Positions 42,730 to 52,213 of a DNA stretch of 64,000 nt are shown piece by piece. Each line of letters opens with the position of its first letter. The stretch's first letter is position 1. The DNA lies in NCBI RefSeq assembly GCF_000378085.1, contig NZ_KB899222.1, positions 1 through 64,000 on the forward strand, read 5' to 3'. The notes beneath the pieces are model-generated. The model saw only the letters and a list, made by a program, of their open reading frames with translations, was not told the DNA's origin and ran no database searches. A program made the position numbers and the translations under genes. Source of the DNA: Hoylesella loescheii DSM 19665 = JCM 12249 = ATCC 15930. Lineage in GTDB: Bacteria > Bacteroidota > Bacteroidia > Bacteroidales > Bacteroidaceae.

Positions 42730-42855
42730 TGGCAAGTTGGGGATAAGTAGCCATGCCCCCTGAACAAGATTGGACAGGTAAGAAATGGCTTTCTCGCCAA
42801 CTATCGCTACGCAACAAAAGGCATAACGATTGAGTTTTATCCCATCTCGCGTAAC
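42730..42855. repeat. 128-bp hairpin element, right end of composite C
   Basis: Ends TTTTATCCCATCTCGCGTAA. The internal GCCAACTATCGCTACGCAAC lies towards the right, so it is inverted relative to 42267-42394. The left terminal repeat is degenerate (GTTGGGGATAAG). Confidence 0.75.
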
Positions 42856-44127
42856 GATTACAAGTCGGGATTTGAAGCCTGCGCTGAGCCGTTTGTTGCC
42901 ATATCCCTCACAAAACGGAGCCGAACGTCCATCACTGGATATCCGACTCCAACCAACAATTTAACTTTATACTTTTGACTAAGCTAACTTCTATATTCTA
43001 TACTTTTTTAGCCACAACGATATTATTTAGTGTCAAGCGCTGACTTATGATCCAACTTGTTGGCTAAATGCAAGGGTTAGGCTCGCGCCTCACTGAATGA
43101 AAAGTATGAAAAAAACATTGTATTTATGAGTTCATTGTATATAATATGTGTTATTTATTGAGCGTTCGCGGAGAGTTCCTCAGTCTTTCCTCCGCTCAAA
43201 CCATTGCTTTGCGAAGCGTTCTTTCAACACACCCACCCCTTTTTCTTCAAGCAAGCCACCTTGCATCACGAAGTAAGTTGCCGAATTGGGTGCTTCTTTC
43301 AATATCGGATGCTGGCGAAAAGGCCAATGCCCATATCTCTTTTGCTGGCTTTATGCCGTCGGCTATAGTCGTCTGAAGCATTTTATACCGCCTGTTTGGG
43401 GAAAGAACAAGGTTGCGGGGGTAACCTGATTAGATTAGGCACTTTTGTATTCGGGGTTAGATAGTTTTTTGATATTTACGAAAAGATCATGTCGTTTTCT
43501 TCGTGTCTTTGTTACCTATCCCGCACCTGAACTTGTTCTTCTCAACCGTGTGGGCTTTTATTCCCCCACCGTTTTATCGTCTATTTCACTGCAAATCTTT
43601 GTTTCTCGCCATCGTCTAGATGGCTTCTCTTTGCCCTATACTTGGCTGCTGGCGCTTCTAAATGCCGTTAGCCAGTTAAGGTAGAACAGATAGTGACAAG
43701 GAACAAGGTTGAAAAGTTGGCGGATTGACGAGTTGCGTTGCCCTCTATTCATCGATTTCCATACCATTCTGCACTATTGAGAGGTTGATGGATGAATAAC
43801 CATTACCAATCAAAACTTAAACAAACAGGTTTCTCTCATCTTTCCGCCAACACTAAAACGATAGGGAAAGAAAGGCCGCCGGTAGAAAAACAAAACTAAA
43901 CATACTATTCAAATCCACCTATGACAGCGACCTCCCGTCCATTCGACGTAACTTTCCCTATCCAGGGAATTACGTCTCACAACGTTTACCCTGTTGCGTC
44001 TTTAAAGTCAAATCCAGTTTATCAACCTACCGTTTCACAACGTGTCTCATGAAAATTCTTTTGTCACTCTATTCTCAAAGTTCAAAGTCGCTTTGTTCAA
44101 CGACTTCTATTTGCAGTTCAACAATTT

Positions 44128-44376
44128 TCATTCTCGTTGGCCAGCTTTCAGGTTTTCACCTTCAATACTGTCCTTGTTATTATCGGGATGTTGTCTGCCC
44201 GACTTCATTCCCTTTTTCTTTTCCTTCTTCTTATGATCAAAAACCACACCCAAACGTCTGTCAACTTCTGCTTCCACCATTTCTTTAATGACTTCAAGAA
44301 GTTCCACCCGTTCGTCACATTGCCGCCTGTTGCTACTCTGTCGCTCAGGCAATGATGTGTCTCGTGGTTTCTTCAT
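44128..44376 (-). CDS. Small highly charged hypothetical protein
   Basis: An 82-residue protein, not recognised. It is rich in Glu, Arg and Lys, with a helical centre (ERVELLEVIKEMVEAEVDRRLG) and a KKKEKKKG tract. Support for a real gene: a TAACTTTG -7 box on the minus strand about 20 bases upstream, and AGGAG a few bases before the ATG. It is isolated in a gene-poor region, which may mark a remnant of a mobile or accessory module. Confidence 0.5.
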   Translation of the reverse strand: MKKPRDTSLPERQSSNRRQCDERVELLEVIKEMVEAEVDRRLGVVFDHKKKEKKKGMKSGRQHPDNNKDSIEGENLKAGQRE

Positions 44377-44398
44377 CGCTCCTTTTTTTATTCGAAGA

Positions 44399-44406
44399 CA
44401 AAGTTA
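44399..44406 (-). promoter_or_regulatory. -7 promoter box of the small charged protein gene
   Basis: Minus strand TAACTTTG, a perfect -7 box, 22 bases before the ATG at 44376. No -33 TTTG at the usual spacing. Confidence 0.5.
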
Positions 44407-44651
44407 GACCTTTTCCCACAATGGTCGACTAGTAAAAACATACAATTTAATGACTTTTTTGCACACAAATCATTAACCGCAAATTGCACTTTCTTACACG
44501 CAAACGGTACTTTCATTCGATGAAATGGGCGTTTTTCAGTGACATGTTTACAATAATTATGTTTGGTTAAAATTTAAGAAAGAATAAAGATATTAGACTC
44601 TTTGCGTTACGAAAAAACGTTACTTTTAGTAGGTGTTTAGTATAATGATTA

Positions 44652-44683
44652 TCGGGCTAGCCAGAGTTATCCGACTAGCCCGA
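44652..44683 (-). terminator. Hairpin after the hybrid regulator gene
   Basis: TCGGGCTAG (44652-44660) pairs perfectly with CTAGCCCGA (44675-44683). It lies about 80 bases beyond the regulator stop. There is no T-run on the minus strand. Confidence 0.5.
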
Positions 44684-44765
44684 GACTAATATTTAACCGA
44701 TAATGGTAGGCCATCTGGCCAGCAACGTCCCATTTACCTAACCGTTAATGGGCATTCGTTTGCCA

Positions 44766-47573
44766 CTATTCTTTCTGCCTTACATATTGGGTTGGCGTTA
44801 TGCCACACACGTTTTTAAAGGCGCGAACAAAGTTAGAATAGTCGCTAAACCCGCAACGCTCGGCCACATCACGGAAGGACATGGCGGGATTTTTATCTAT
44901 CAGCAGGCGCGCCTTACGTATCTTAACGCGCAAGATATAGCTCATGGGCGTGCATCCCGTAAGCGCCGAGAGTTTGCGATAGAACTGGCTGTAACTCATT
45001 CCCATTTTCTGGGCAACGACCATCACATCTACCTCGCTGCCGCCATTGAGCAACATGTACACCGCATCTGTAACCTTGTTGACAAAACGACGGTCGGCGT
45101 CGCTCTGCGGTTGTTCCTCTTCGCGGTCGTTTTCTTCCAGTTTGGCATACTTATCACGAAGCATACGCCGTTGTTCCAATAGCTTTTCAACCCGCATACG
45201 CAGTTCGTCGCGATTGAAAGGCTTAGAAAGATAAGCGTCGGCACCAGCTTCCAAACCCTTAACACGATCGTTTTCGGTAATCTTAGCCGTAACAACGATG
45301 ATGGGGATATGACTTGTCACCTCGTTAGTCCTTATTCTTCGGCACACTTCCAGTCCGTCGATGCCAGGCATCATCAGGTCGGTTACAATCACGTCGGGCA
45401 CCAATTGTTCGGCCTTTTCTAGTCCGTCTTGTCCATCGTGCGCATAAATAATGCCGTATTTATCTGATAGCTGCGACCCGATAAAGGCTGCAACGTCTGC
45501 ATTATCGTCGATAACGAGCACTCGTCGTGCATCATCGTCAGTCAAATCAGCGCTCGTTGGCAGTTCTCCATCGGTAGGTAGCATGGGCAAAGGCATATCG
45601 AGCTGTTGCGGTTTCAAAGCTCCCGACGGCATGTGCGCTTGCTGAATGGCCACGTTAATATGGAAAACGGTGCCGTGCCCCATAGTGCTTTCCACGGTGA
45701 TCGTGCCATGCACCGAGTCGATAATTTGCTTCACGAGGGCCAATCCCACACCTGTGCCAATCTTCGCACCATCGTTTTCGCCTTGATAGAAAGGCTCGAA
45801 GATGTGCGGAATACTCTCTGGCGGTATTCCCCTACCCGTGTCGCTCACGTCTACCAACAGTCTTTTGCCCTCGGTATGCACCTTAACGTGCACCGTTCCC
45901 GCTGTTGGCGTGTACTTAAAGGCGTTAGACAGCAGGTTGTTCATCACCTTATTCACGTAGTCGGGCACAAAGTCCATGCACACTTCATCGCAAAGGTCGG
46001 CCGTGAAGTTGATGTTTCGCATGCGGGCATATTCGCGATAGCTCTCGATGGTCATAGCTATTTGTGCCACGATGTTACCGTTTCGCCATTCGGGATCACC
46101 CACAGCCGACTTCATCTTTGAGATGTCGAGCAGCTGGTTGATAAGTGTTAGCAGGCTTGTGCCCTGCCTTTCGATGGTTCGAGATTTCTCGCGCGTTTCG
46201 TCGGGCACGTTCTTATCTTGCGAAATGGCCTGACTTAGTCCCAAGATAACCGTTAAAGGCGTGCGAAACTCATGCGTTATGTTGGTGAAAAAGTTCTCAC
46301 GCAGGGCGCTCATCTTCTTTAACAGCAGGTGATTTCGCTTTCGCATCCGCCCCGTATATATCAAAGTGCCCAGCAAAAGCCCTAAAATCACGATCACTAA
46401 TGTACCTGTATAGATGATGCCCGTTTTGGCTGTGCGTTCAGAAGCTAACTCCTCGCGCGCCTTACTTACCTTCTCGCCCTGAATATGACGTTCGATGTTT
46501 AGGCTAACGCTTTGTATTCGGTTCATCTTTTCAAGGTCTATCATGCTGTCTTGCATGGCACTGGCCGTCACATGCTGCTTCAACGCCTCGCGATAGTCAC
46601 CTTGTCGTTCGTATAGGCGGTAATATTGGAAGTATATATCGGCCAAATGCTCCTTCGATTTTATCTTCTCGGCGATGGCCTTAGCCTTACTTAGGTTTTC
46701 GAAAGCGGTGTTGTAGTTGCCCGTAATATAGTCTATTTTCACCAGCGCAAGCAGCGGTTGCAGGGCATGCCATTCGTCTTTCGAGTCGCGTAGCTGTTCG
46801 TAGGCCATTTGGTATTCGGTATAAGCCTTATCGTATTGCTTCACATCCTGGTACAGTTCGCCATAAGCCGTGTGGCATAAGGCCACCCCCAGTTTACAGT
46901 CGGCACGTCTATTGCAAGCCATCGACTGCCTGTAATACGTCCAAGCACTGTCTATTTGCCCCCGATGTTTGGCCACCGAACCCAGATTGGCATAGTTGAT
47001 GGCTTGGCCCACGTCGCTACCCAACTGGCGTTCGCCCCGCAAAGCCAGTCGCAACACGCTGTCGGCACGCCCGAAATTACCCAAGGTCATGTAGATATTA
47101 CCCAGTCCGTTAAGCGATTTTACGTAGTTTTTCTTGGCCTGCCAACAGGTGTCGTCACATTCTTCGCTTAGTCGCAAGGCCCGAAAATGATAGGTTTGGG
47201 CGGCATCCATCACACCCAATCGGCGATAGTTGGTACCTAAATAGTTCAGCGCCAACACCCATTCGATGGTGTCGCCCAACGCTTCTGCCTGCTGCAAGCC
47301 CTTGCTATGCACCTTCAAAGACTCTTCAAATCGACTCTCGTCACGTAAAATCTTGCCCCATTCGCGCAGCGCAACCACGCTGCCTAGCTTGTTTCCATCC
47401 TTCTCCAGCTGTGCTTGCAGCTTTGACAAAGCCTCTACATCGTGCGCTTGAGCCACGATACTGTCGGCCTCACGCCGTTCTTGGGGCGTAATGCGGTGAT
47501 GTCTGCCGTTGCAGGCAGCCAAGAGAAAAAGGGTTGGTAGTAAAATTAATGCCTTTCTAAGGCAAGAAACCAT
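44766..47573 (-). CDS. Hybrid two-component regulator (TPR sensor, histidine kinase, receiver, AraC output)
   Basis: A one-chain sensor and transcription factor of 935 residues. The start at 47573 gives a lipoprotein-like signal (MVSCLRKALILLPTLFLLAAC). The longer frame from 47714 begins upstream of the promoter box. Domains in order: periplasmic TPR repeats (about 60-350), a transmembrane helix (about 385-407), HisKA with the phospho-His in NITHEFRTPL (about 434), HATPase (VNKVMNNLLSNAFKYTP; DTGRGIPPESIPHIFEPF), a receiver (RVLVIDDNADV, VIVTDLMMPGIDG) and an AraC-type helix-turn-helix (FRDVAERCGFSDYSNFVRAF). It is not next to a utilization locus, so its target genes are unknown. Confidence 0.93.
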   Translation of the reverse strand: MVSCLRKALILLPTLFLLAACNGRHHRITPQERREADSIVAQAHDVEALSKLQAQLEKDGNKLGSVVALREWGKILRDESRFEESLKVHSKGLQQAEALGDTIEWVLALNYLGTNYRRLGVMDAAQTYHFRALRLSEECDDTCWQAKKNYVKSLNGLGNIYMTLGNFGRADSVLRLALRGERQLGSDVGQAINYANLGSVAKHRGQIDSAWTYYRQSMACNRRADCKLGVALCHTAYGELYQDVKQYDKAYTEYQMAYEQLRDSKDEWHALQPLLALVKIDYITGNYNTAFENLSKAKAIAEKIKSKEHLADIYFQYYRLYERQGDYREALKQHVTASAMQDSMIDLEKMNRIQSVSLNIERHIQGEKVSKAREELASERTAKTGIIYTGTLVIVILGLLLGTLIYTGRMRKRNHLLLKKMSALRENFFTNITHEFRTPLTVILGLSQAISQDKNVPDETREKSRTIERQGTSLLTLINQLLDISKMKSAVGDPEWRNGNIVAQIAMTIESYREYARMRNINFTADLCDEVCMDFVPDYVNKVMNNLLSNAFKYTPTAGTVHVKVHTEGKRLLVDVSDTGRGIPPESIPHIFEPFYQGENDGAKIGTGVGLALVKQIIDSVHGTITVESTMGHGTVFHINVAIQQAHMPSGALKPQQLDMPLPMLPTDGELPTSADLTDDDARRVLVIDDNADVAAFIGSQLSDKYGIIYAHDGQDGLEKAEQLVPDVIVTDLMMPGIDGLEVCRRIRTNEVTSHIPIIVVTAKITENDRVKGLEAGADAYLSKPFNRDELRMRVEKLLEQRRMLRDKYAKLEENDREEEQPQSDADRRFVNKVTDAVYMLLNGGSEVDVMVVAQKMGMSYSQFYRKLSALTGCTPMSYILRVKIRKARLLIDKNPAMSFRDVAERCGFSDYSNFVRAFKNVCGITPTQYVRQKE

Positions 47574-47644
47574 GCGCCAACATGGCCTAATATTGGTAGT
47601 AGTGTCATCCATAAGCGGTGAGATCGTTCTAATAAACCCGCTGC

Positions 47645-47678
47645 CAAAAGTAAGCCAAGCACGATGTTTAGCAACAAA
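47645..47678 (-). promoter_or_regulatory. Promoter of the hybrid regulator gene
   Basis: Minus strand TTTG (47678-47675), 22 bases, then TACTTTTG (47652-47645). Transcription near 47641 would leave both Met codons at 47612 and 47573 within the transcript and exclude the frame start at 47714. Confidence 0.5.
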
Positions 47679-47908
47679 TGGCGCAACCAAACACAAGCGA
47701 AGACGCTGCCTCAACGAGCTATCGCCTTAACCTCCATTCAGTTCTGCTTGTGTATTTTTTGCAAAAATAGCATATTATTTAGACAAATGTAGCAATAATC
47801 TGTTAATAGATGTTCAGCGACAGGCAAACTTTGCATATCAACACGAACGCCAGAAGCGATGTAAACGAAAAACTTGGCCAGCCCCTTAACTTGTTGAATA
47901 AATAATCG

Positions 47909-47916
47909 TAACTTTG
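47909..47916 (+). promoter_or_regulatory. -7 promoter box of priA
   Basis: TAACTTTG, a perfect -7 box, about 95 bases before the priA start at 48012. A TTG lies 15 bases upstream, closer than usual. Confidence 0.5.
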
Positions 47917-48011
47917 CGTGTGGTTATGGCGAGCGGACGAAACGCCCTGCCAAGAGGGATGAAGCAAACCGCGTCCGCACCGCAAACATACAAGGAAAAA
48001 CGGCATTACCC

Positions 48012-50282
48012 ATGCGCTACGTAGACGTTATATTGCCCCGCCCCTTAGAGGGATACTTCACCTATGCCATCTCCGACGAGTTGGCAGCGGGGGTGAAGCT
48101 GGGCATTCGTGTGCTTGTGCCGTTCGGTGCATCCAAAACTTGCACGGCCATGGCGGTGCGAGTACACGACGACAAACCGCAGTTCGACACCAAAGAGGTG
48201 CTGCAAGTTGTCGACACTACACCGATGTTGTTCCCTCAGCAGCTAGACCTCTGGCAATGGATTGCCCAATATTACATGGCACCCATTGGCGATGTGTACA
48301 CCGCTGCATTGCCCGCAGGTCTCAAAGACGAAGAAGGATGGCAGCCTAAGACCGAAGTGTACGTGGCGCTGGCCGATAATTTTCAAACCGACAAGGCGCT
48401 AAACATCGCTCTCGACATGTTGCGCAGCGCGCGCCAACAACTGAAAGCGTTCACCCATTTTCTGCATCTCACCCACTGGGACACCTTAGAAAACAACCAA
48501 ACGCAACAGCCTGTGGCCGAGATAACACGCGTAGAGCTGATGAACGTGAGTGGTGCAAGCAGCGCCACCATTAAGGCCCTAACCGACCGCGGACTACTCC
48601 GTATATATAATAAGGAGGTGGGACGCCTCAACACCAACGACATCGAGCCCCCCGAAAAGCCCAAACCGCTAAGCCCGGCACAACAAGAAGCCTACAACAA
48701 CATCGTGTTCCAGTTTCTCAAAAAACGGGTGGTGCTGCTGCACGGCGTAACATCCAGCGGAAAAACCGAGGTGTATATACATCTCATCAACAAAGCCCTA
48801 GAAGAGAAAAAACAGGTGCTTTACCTGCTGCCCGAAATCGCATTGACCGTGCAAATGACAAACCGCCTGAAGCGGGTGTTCGGCCAACGTCTGGGCATTT
48901 ACCATTCGCGATACAGCGATGCCGAACGTGTGGAGATATGGAAAAAGCAACTTTCCGCCTCGCCTTACGAGGTAATACTGGGCGCAAGAAGTGCCGTGTT
49001 CCTGCCTTTTCAACGTCTGGGGCTGGTCATCATCGACGAAGAACACGAGGGCAGCTTCAAACAGCAAGATCCCGCACCGCGTTACCATGCGCGTTCCACG
49101 GCTATCATGTTGGCCAACTATTATGGCGCGCAAACGCTTCTCGGAACGGCCACCCCCTCAACAGAGACCTATTACAACGCGCAAACAGGAAAATACGGCC
49201 TGGTGGAACTCACCACACGATATAAAGACATTGCCCTGCCCGAGATAAAGGTGGTAGACGTGAAAGACCTTCGTCGCCGTAAGCTGATGAACGGACCATT
49301 TTCGCCACCTCTTCTCTCCGCCGTTCGCAGTGCGTTAGAACGTGGCGAGCAGGTTATTCTGTTTCAAAACAGACGCGGATTTGCACCCATGATCGAATGC
49401 CACACATGCGGATGGGTGCCCAAATGCGACAATTGCGACGTATCGCTAACGTTGCATAAGAATATGAATCAGCTCACCTGCCACTACTGTGGCTTTACAT
49501 ACGCCGTGCCAACAAAATGCCCCAACTGTGGCGAAACCGACTTACGCGGTCGCGGTTATGGAACGGAAAAGATTGAAGACCAGTTTTCACAGCTGTTTCC
49601 CGAAGCCAAAATTGCACGTATGGACCTTGACACCACACGCACCAAAAACGCCTACGAACGCATCATACACGACTTTTCGCAGGGTCGGAGCAATGTGCTT
49701 ATCGGCACGCAGATGGTTACCAAGGGGCTTGATTTCGACAAGGTGAGCGTGGTGGGCATACTCAATGCCGACGCCATGCTTAACTATCCCGACTTCAGGG
49801 CTTACGAACAGGCGTTCATGATGATGGCGCAAGTGAGTGGAAGGGCAGGCAGAAAAGGTAAGCGCGGACTGGTTTTGCTGCAAACAACATCGCCCGAACT
49901 GCCCGTCATTGGTCAGGTGGTGCGCAACGATTACCCTGCTTTCTACGCCGATTTGCAAGAAGAACGCCGACTGTTTAGGTATCCGCCGTTCTATCGTTTG
50001 GTGTATGTCTACCTGAAACACGCCAAAGAACAGGTGGCCGAAACAGCAGGAATAGAACTGGGTGGCAGACTTCGACAACTGTTTGGCGACCGTGTTTTGG
50101 GTCCCGATAAGCCTGCCGTGGCGCGCGTAAAAACACTACACATCCGCAAGTTGGTGTTAAAGCTAGAACCCTCACTCAGTGGCGAGCAGGTGCGACAATG
50201 TCTGCGATACGCCCACGCCGAAATGGCGAAAGATAAAAAATATGCTTCCCTACACGTGTTCTACGATGTAGACCCCCTGTAA
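48012..50282 (+). CDS. priA: Primosomal replication restart helicase PriA
   Basis: A 3'-5' DNA helicase that restarts stalled replication forks. The N-terminal DNA-binding domain (about 1-105, YVDVILPRPLEGYFTYAI) is followed by Walker A (LHGVTSSGKTEVY, about 244-256), DEEH box (VIIDEEHEGSFK, about 339-350), LLGTATPSTETY, then a zinc-binding segment with paired Cys (CHTCGWVPKCDNCD, CHYCG, CPNCG; about 462-513). The helicase C-terminal motifs are IGTQMVTKGLDFDKV and QVSGRAGRKGKRG. At 756 residues it is full length. Confidence 0.96.
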   Translation: MRYVDVILPRPLEGYFTYAISDELAAGVKLGIRVLVPFGASKTCTAMAVRVHDDKPQFDTKEVLQVVDTTPMLFPQQLDLWQWIAQYYMAPIGDVYTAALPAGLKDEEGWQPKTEVYVALADNFQTDKALNIALDMLRSARQQLKAFTHFLHLTHWDTLENNQTQQPVAEITRVELMNVSGASSATIKALTDRGLLRIYNKEVGRLNTNDIEPPEKPKPLSPAQQEAYNNIVFQFLKKRVVLLHGVTSSGKTEVYIHLINKALEEKKQVLYLLPEIALTVQMTNRLKRVFGQRLGIYHSRYSDAERVEIWKKQLSASPYEVILGARSAVFLPFQRLGLVIIDEEHEGSFKQQDPAPRYHARSTAIMLANYYGAQTLLGTATPSTETYYNAQTGKYGLVELTTRYKDIALPEIKVVDVKDLRRRKLMNGPFSPPLLSAVRSALERGEQVILFQNRRGFAPMIECHTCGWVPKCDNCDVSLTLHKNMNQLTCHYCGFTYAVPTKCPNCGETDLRGRGYGTEKIEDQFSQLFPEAKIARMDLDTTRTKNAYERIIHDFSQGRSNVLIGTQMVTKGLDFDKVSVVGILNADAMLNYPDFRAYEQAFMMMAQVSGRAGRKGKRGLVLLQTTSPELPVIGQVVRNDYPAFYADLQEERRLFRYPPFYRLVYVYLKHAKEQVAETAGIELGGRLRQLFGDRVLGPDKPAVARVKTLHIRKLVLKLEPSLSGEQVRQCLRYAHAEMAKDKKYASLHVFYDVDPL

Positions 50283-50286
50283 GGGG

Positions 50287-50330
50287 AGCAGTTAAAGGAC
50301 TTAAGGAGTTAAAGAGTTAAGCCAAAAGCT
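50287..50330. repeat. Copy of the TTAACTCC repeat family
   Basis: AAGGACTTAAGGAGTTAAAG, then AGTTAAGCCAAAAGCTTGG. It is the reverse complement of the unit found at 24425-24477 and 62435-62482. It sits in the gap between priA and the DtxR-type gene. Confidence 0.7.
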
Positions 50331-50394
50331 TGGTTGCAGAGTGGAGAAGACTCTCATTAACTCGTCAACTATAAAGATAAAAGGAGACCTAATC

Positions 50395-51402
50395 ATGGCA
50401 TCAACCATAAATAATAAGGCACATTGGTGGGAAGCAACCAAAGATTTGCTTACCCGCAACAAACGTGTGGAAGACAAAGAACTGCAAGAAGACTTCCTTA
50501 AATATATCTACGAGCAGGGTAAGACGATGACTCGCCAACAGGTAGACGAGGCCGCAAAAGACCTCCATACCAACCGCGAGGGCATGGCTGCCATTGTGGG
50601 TGCACTGGTTTTGGCGGGCGAACTGACTGCCAACGATGCGCTCACGCTCACCGAAAAGGGCTGCATGCACGCCCTTCGGCTTATTCGCGCCCATCGCATC
50701 TACGAACAATATCTGGCCGAACACTCAGGTTATGCGCCATCCGAATGGCACGAGCGGGCGCACCGTATGGAACACCGCATCACGCCCGACGAACAAGAGC
50801 GCATCGCTTCGTTGTTGGGCAACCCGCTTTTCGACCCTCATGGCGACCCCATCCCCACCCCTTCGCTGGCCGTTGCAGATAAAAGCGTAAGCGGCGAACC
50901 GATAGAAGCGCAAACATGGTGGTGCATTACGCATGTGGAAGACGACGACAAGCAGCTGTTTACGCTCATTGCCGAGAAGGGATTAACAAAAGATTCCGTC
51001 ATCTTCATCACCCATATAGACAACCTCGCCATGATGTTCAACTACGAGGGCGAACGCTTCTCGCTGCCCATAACAGCCCTCGAAGCCATCAACATGCGCC
51101 CCGTAGCCGAGAACGAGCTGGCCAACTTGCCCGAAATTCATGCGCAAAGGCTCATCCATCTACAAGCGGGCGAACAGGCGCGCATAGTAGGCTTGTCGCC
51201 AGCATGCCGTGGAGCGCTTCGCCGACGTCTGCTCGACTTGGGCTTTGTCAAAGGTAGCGTGGTGAGCATCGACATGCCTAGCCCCATGGGCAACCCCATC
51301 GCATACGTTGTTCGCGGGTCGGCCATCGCGCTAAGGCACGAACAAGCCAAGTTCGTTCTTGTGCGCAAAGACATGGTTGAGGTAACGGAAGAAAAGCAAT
51401 AA
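50395..51402 (+). CDS. DtxR-family metal-dependent regulator fused to FeoA domain
   Basis: A 335-residue regulator that probably senses iron or manganese and controls metal uptake. The ATG at 50395 follows AAAGGAG with an 11-base gap. The longer GTG frame from 50341 is disfavoured. The N-terminal winged helix (about 20-80, VEDKELQEDFLKYIYEQGK) is followed by the metal-binding and dimerization part (RAHRIYEQYLAEHSGY, EWHERAHRMEHRITPDEQERI, about 100-140). A central domain of about 110 residues links to a C-terminal FeoA/SH3-like domain (about 250-330, GEQARIVGLSPACRGALRRRLLDLGFVKGS). feoB lies about 7 kb downstream. Confidence 0.88.
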   Translation: MASTINNKAHWWEATKDLLTRNKRVEDKELQEDFLKYIYEQGKTMTRQQVDEAAKDLHTNREGMAAIVGALVLAGELTANDALTLTEKGCMHALRLIRAHRIYEQYLAEHSGYAPSEWHERAHRMEHRITPDEQERIASLLGNPLFDPHGDPIPTPSLAVADKSVSGEPIEAQTWWCITHVEDDDKQLFTLIAEKGLTKDSVIFITHIDNLAMMFNYEGERFSLPITALEAINMRPVAENELANLPEIHAQRLIHLQAGEQARIVGLSPACRGALRRRLLDLGFVKGSVVSIDMPSPMGNPIAYVVRGSAIALRHEQAKFVLVRKDMVEVTEEKQ

Positions 51403-51564
51403 TAAGTATTGCGAAACACTAGCGCTAGGCAGAAATACTGAATTTGCGGATAAAACATATAACCTTTTGTTTCTAAATGCGCATCAGTTTTTAGCATCAA
51501 AAACCGAGATGCACGCTCTTAGCTACACAAACCAACTGCTTGCAATGATGTAACCATACATATC

Positions 51565-51600
51565 ACTCCTCTCTCCTCTTGGAGAGGGATTGGGGCGAGG
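51565..51600. repeat. Short dispersed repeat (CCTCTCC...GGAGAGGG type)
   Basis: ACTCCTCTCTCCTCTTGGAG, then AGGGATTGGGGCGAGG. It is a hairpin-forming sequence of the type that encodes HPQPLSKE-like tails when translated; related copies are at 62066-62098 and 62381-62408. Confidence 0.6.
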
Positions 51601-52054
51601 CGCTATTTTGTAAATTAATCGGCATTTTCTTTAACATTATGAGCCACAGTTTTGCCCACCACTAGCCCACTTGCCTGCATATAATTGATTATTGAGCGCA
51701 CTTGTTTGCATACAAACTGCATATTTCACAGAAAGCGCATCCATATCCGCATGAGAGTTATTGCCCATTTTTCCTTCTGCTTTCAGAAGGCATGATGTGA
51801 GAAATTACAAACCCTGTTTTATTCCTCTTCCTGTATATTCGTTAACCCGCCAACTCACCCAACACCTCCGCCACCTGCGCATATAGCATTGGTATTCAAG
51901 CCATTAAATGAAAACACATTCGTTATCCGATTTGCTTTGGCATCCCTTTCACAAAGAAAGCACCTCCCAATTTGCATGCCTCAACATGCCATTTTCTGGT
52001 TATCGATAGCGCTCTTTATGCTTGGATTTGCAGTAAAATATAAACTATAACACC

Positions 52055-52137
52055 GTTCCATGTCATTTGGAACATCATTCCATATCATCTGGAACACCCT
52101 TCCACATCATCTGGAACAATGTTACATGTTAGTGAAA
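52055..52137. repeat. Solo 22-bp palindrome array (TTCCA...TGGAAC)
   Basis: GTTCCA at 52055, ATTCCA at 52077, CTTCCA at 52099 and a degenerate GTTACA at 52121, an exact 22-bp spacing, each facing TGGAAC. It is outside any composite repeat. Confidence 0.88.
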
Positions 52138-52213
52138 CCCAATCAAAAGATGCTAGAACTGCATGTAAAAGGATAATTAAAAAAGGGGGAAAAGAGAATA
52201 AGAAATGAATATA

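Larger units (their letters stand above)
42267..42855. mobile_element. Composite repeat copy C (MITE-like), reverse orientation
   Basis: About 589 bp. Two inverted 128-bp elements (42267-42394 and 42730-42855) flank a core of about 335 bp (42395-42729) that is the reverse complement of the core in copies A and B. It carries the 22-bp array, AGTGAGCTTTTTCAGCTC and TAATGCATCATCAGGGCTTA. It is the same size and order as copy A. No transposase frame. Confidence 0.75.
42022..44127. other. Large gene-poor, repeat-rich region
   Basis: 2.1 kb with no supported gene. Content: a GCGCGCGTGCGCATATAT stretch near 42080, composite repeat C (42267-42855), AT-rich sequence, and many short frames without coding character. 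One short minus-strand frame at 43180-43266 (MQGGLLEEKGVGVLKERF) reads like the end of a real protein and may be a gene remnant, but it is too short to call. Confidence 0.6.

Noticed and set aside
43146-43376. Plus-strand frame of 76 codons, and a minus-strand remnant opposite it
   Set aside because: The plus frame has no promoter or family pattern. The minus-strand stretch at 43180-43266 reads plausibly but is only 28 codons with no start context.
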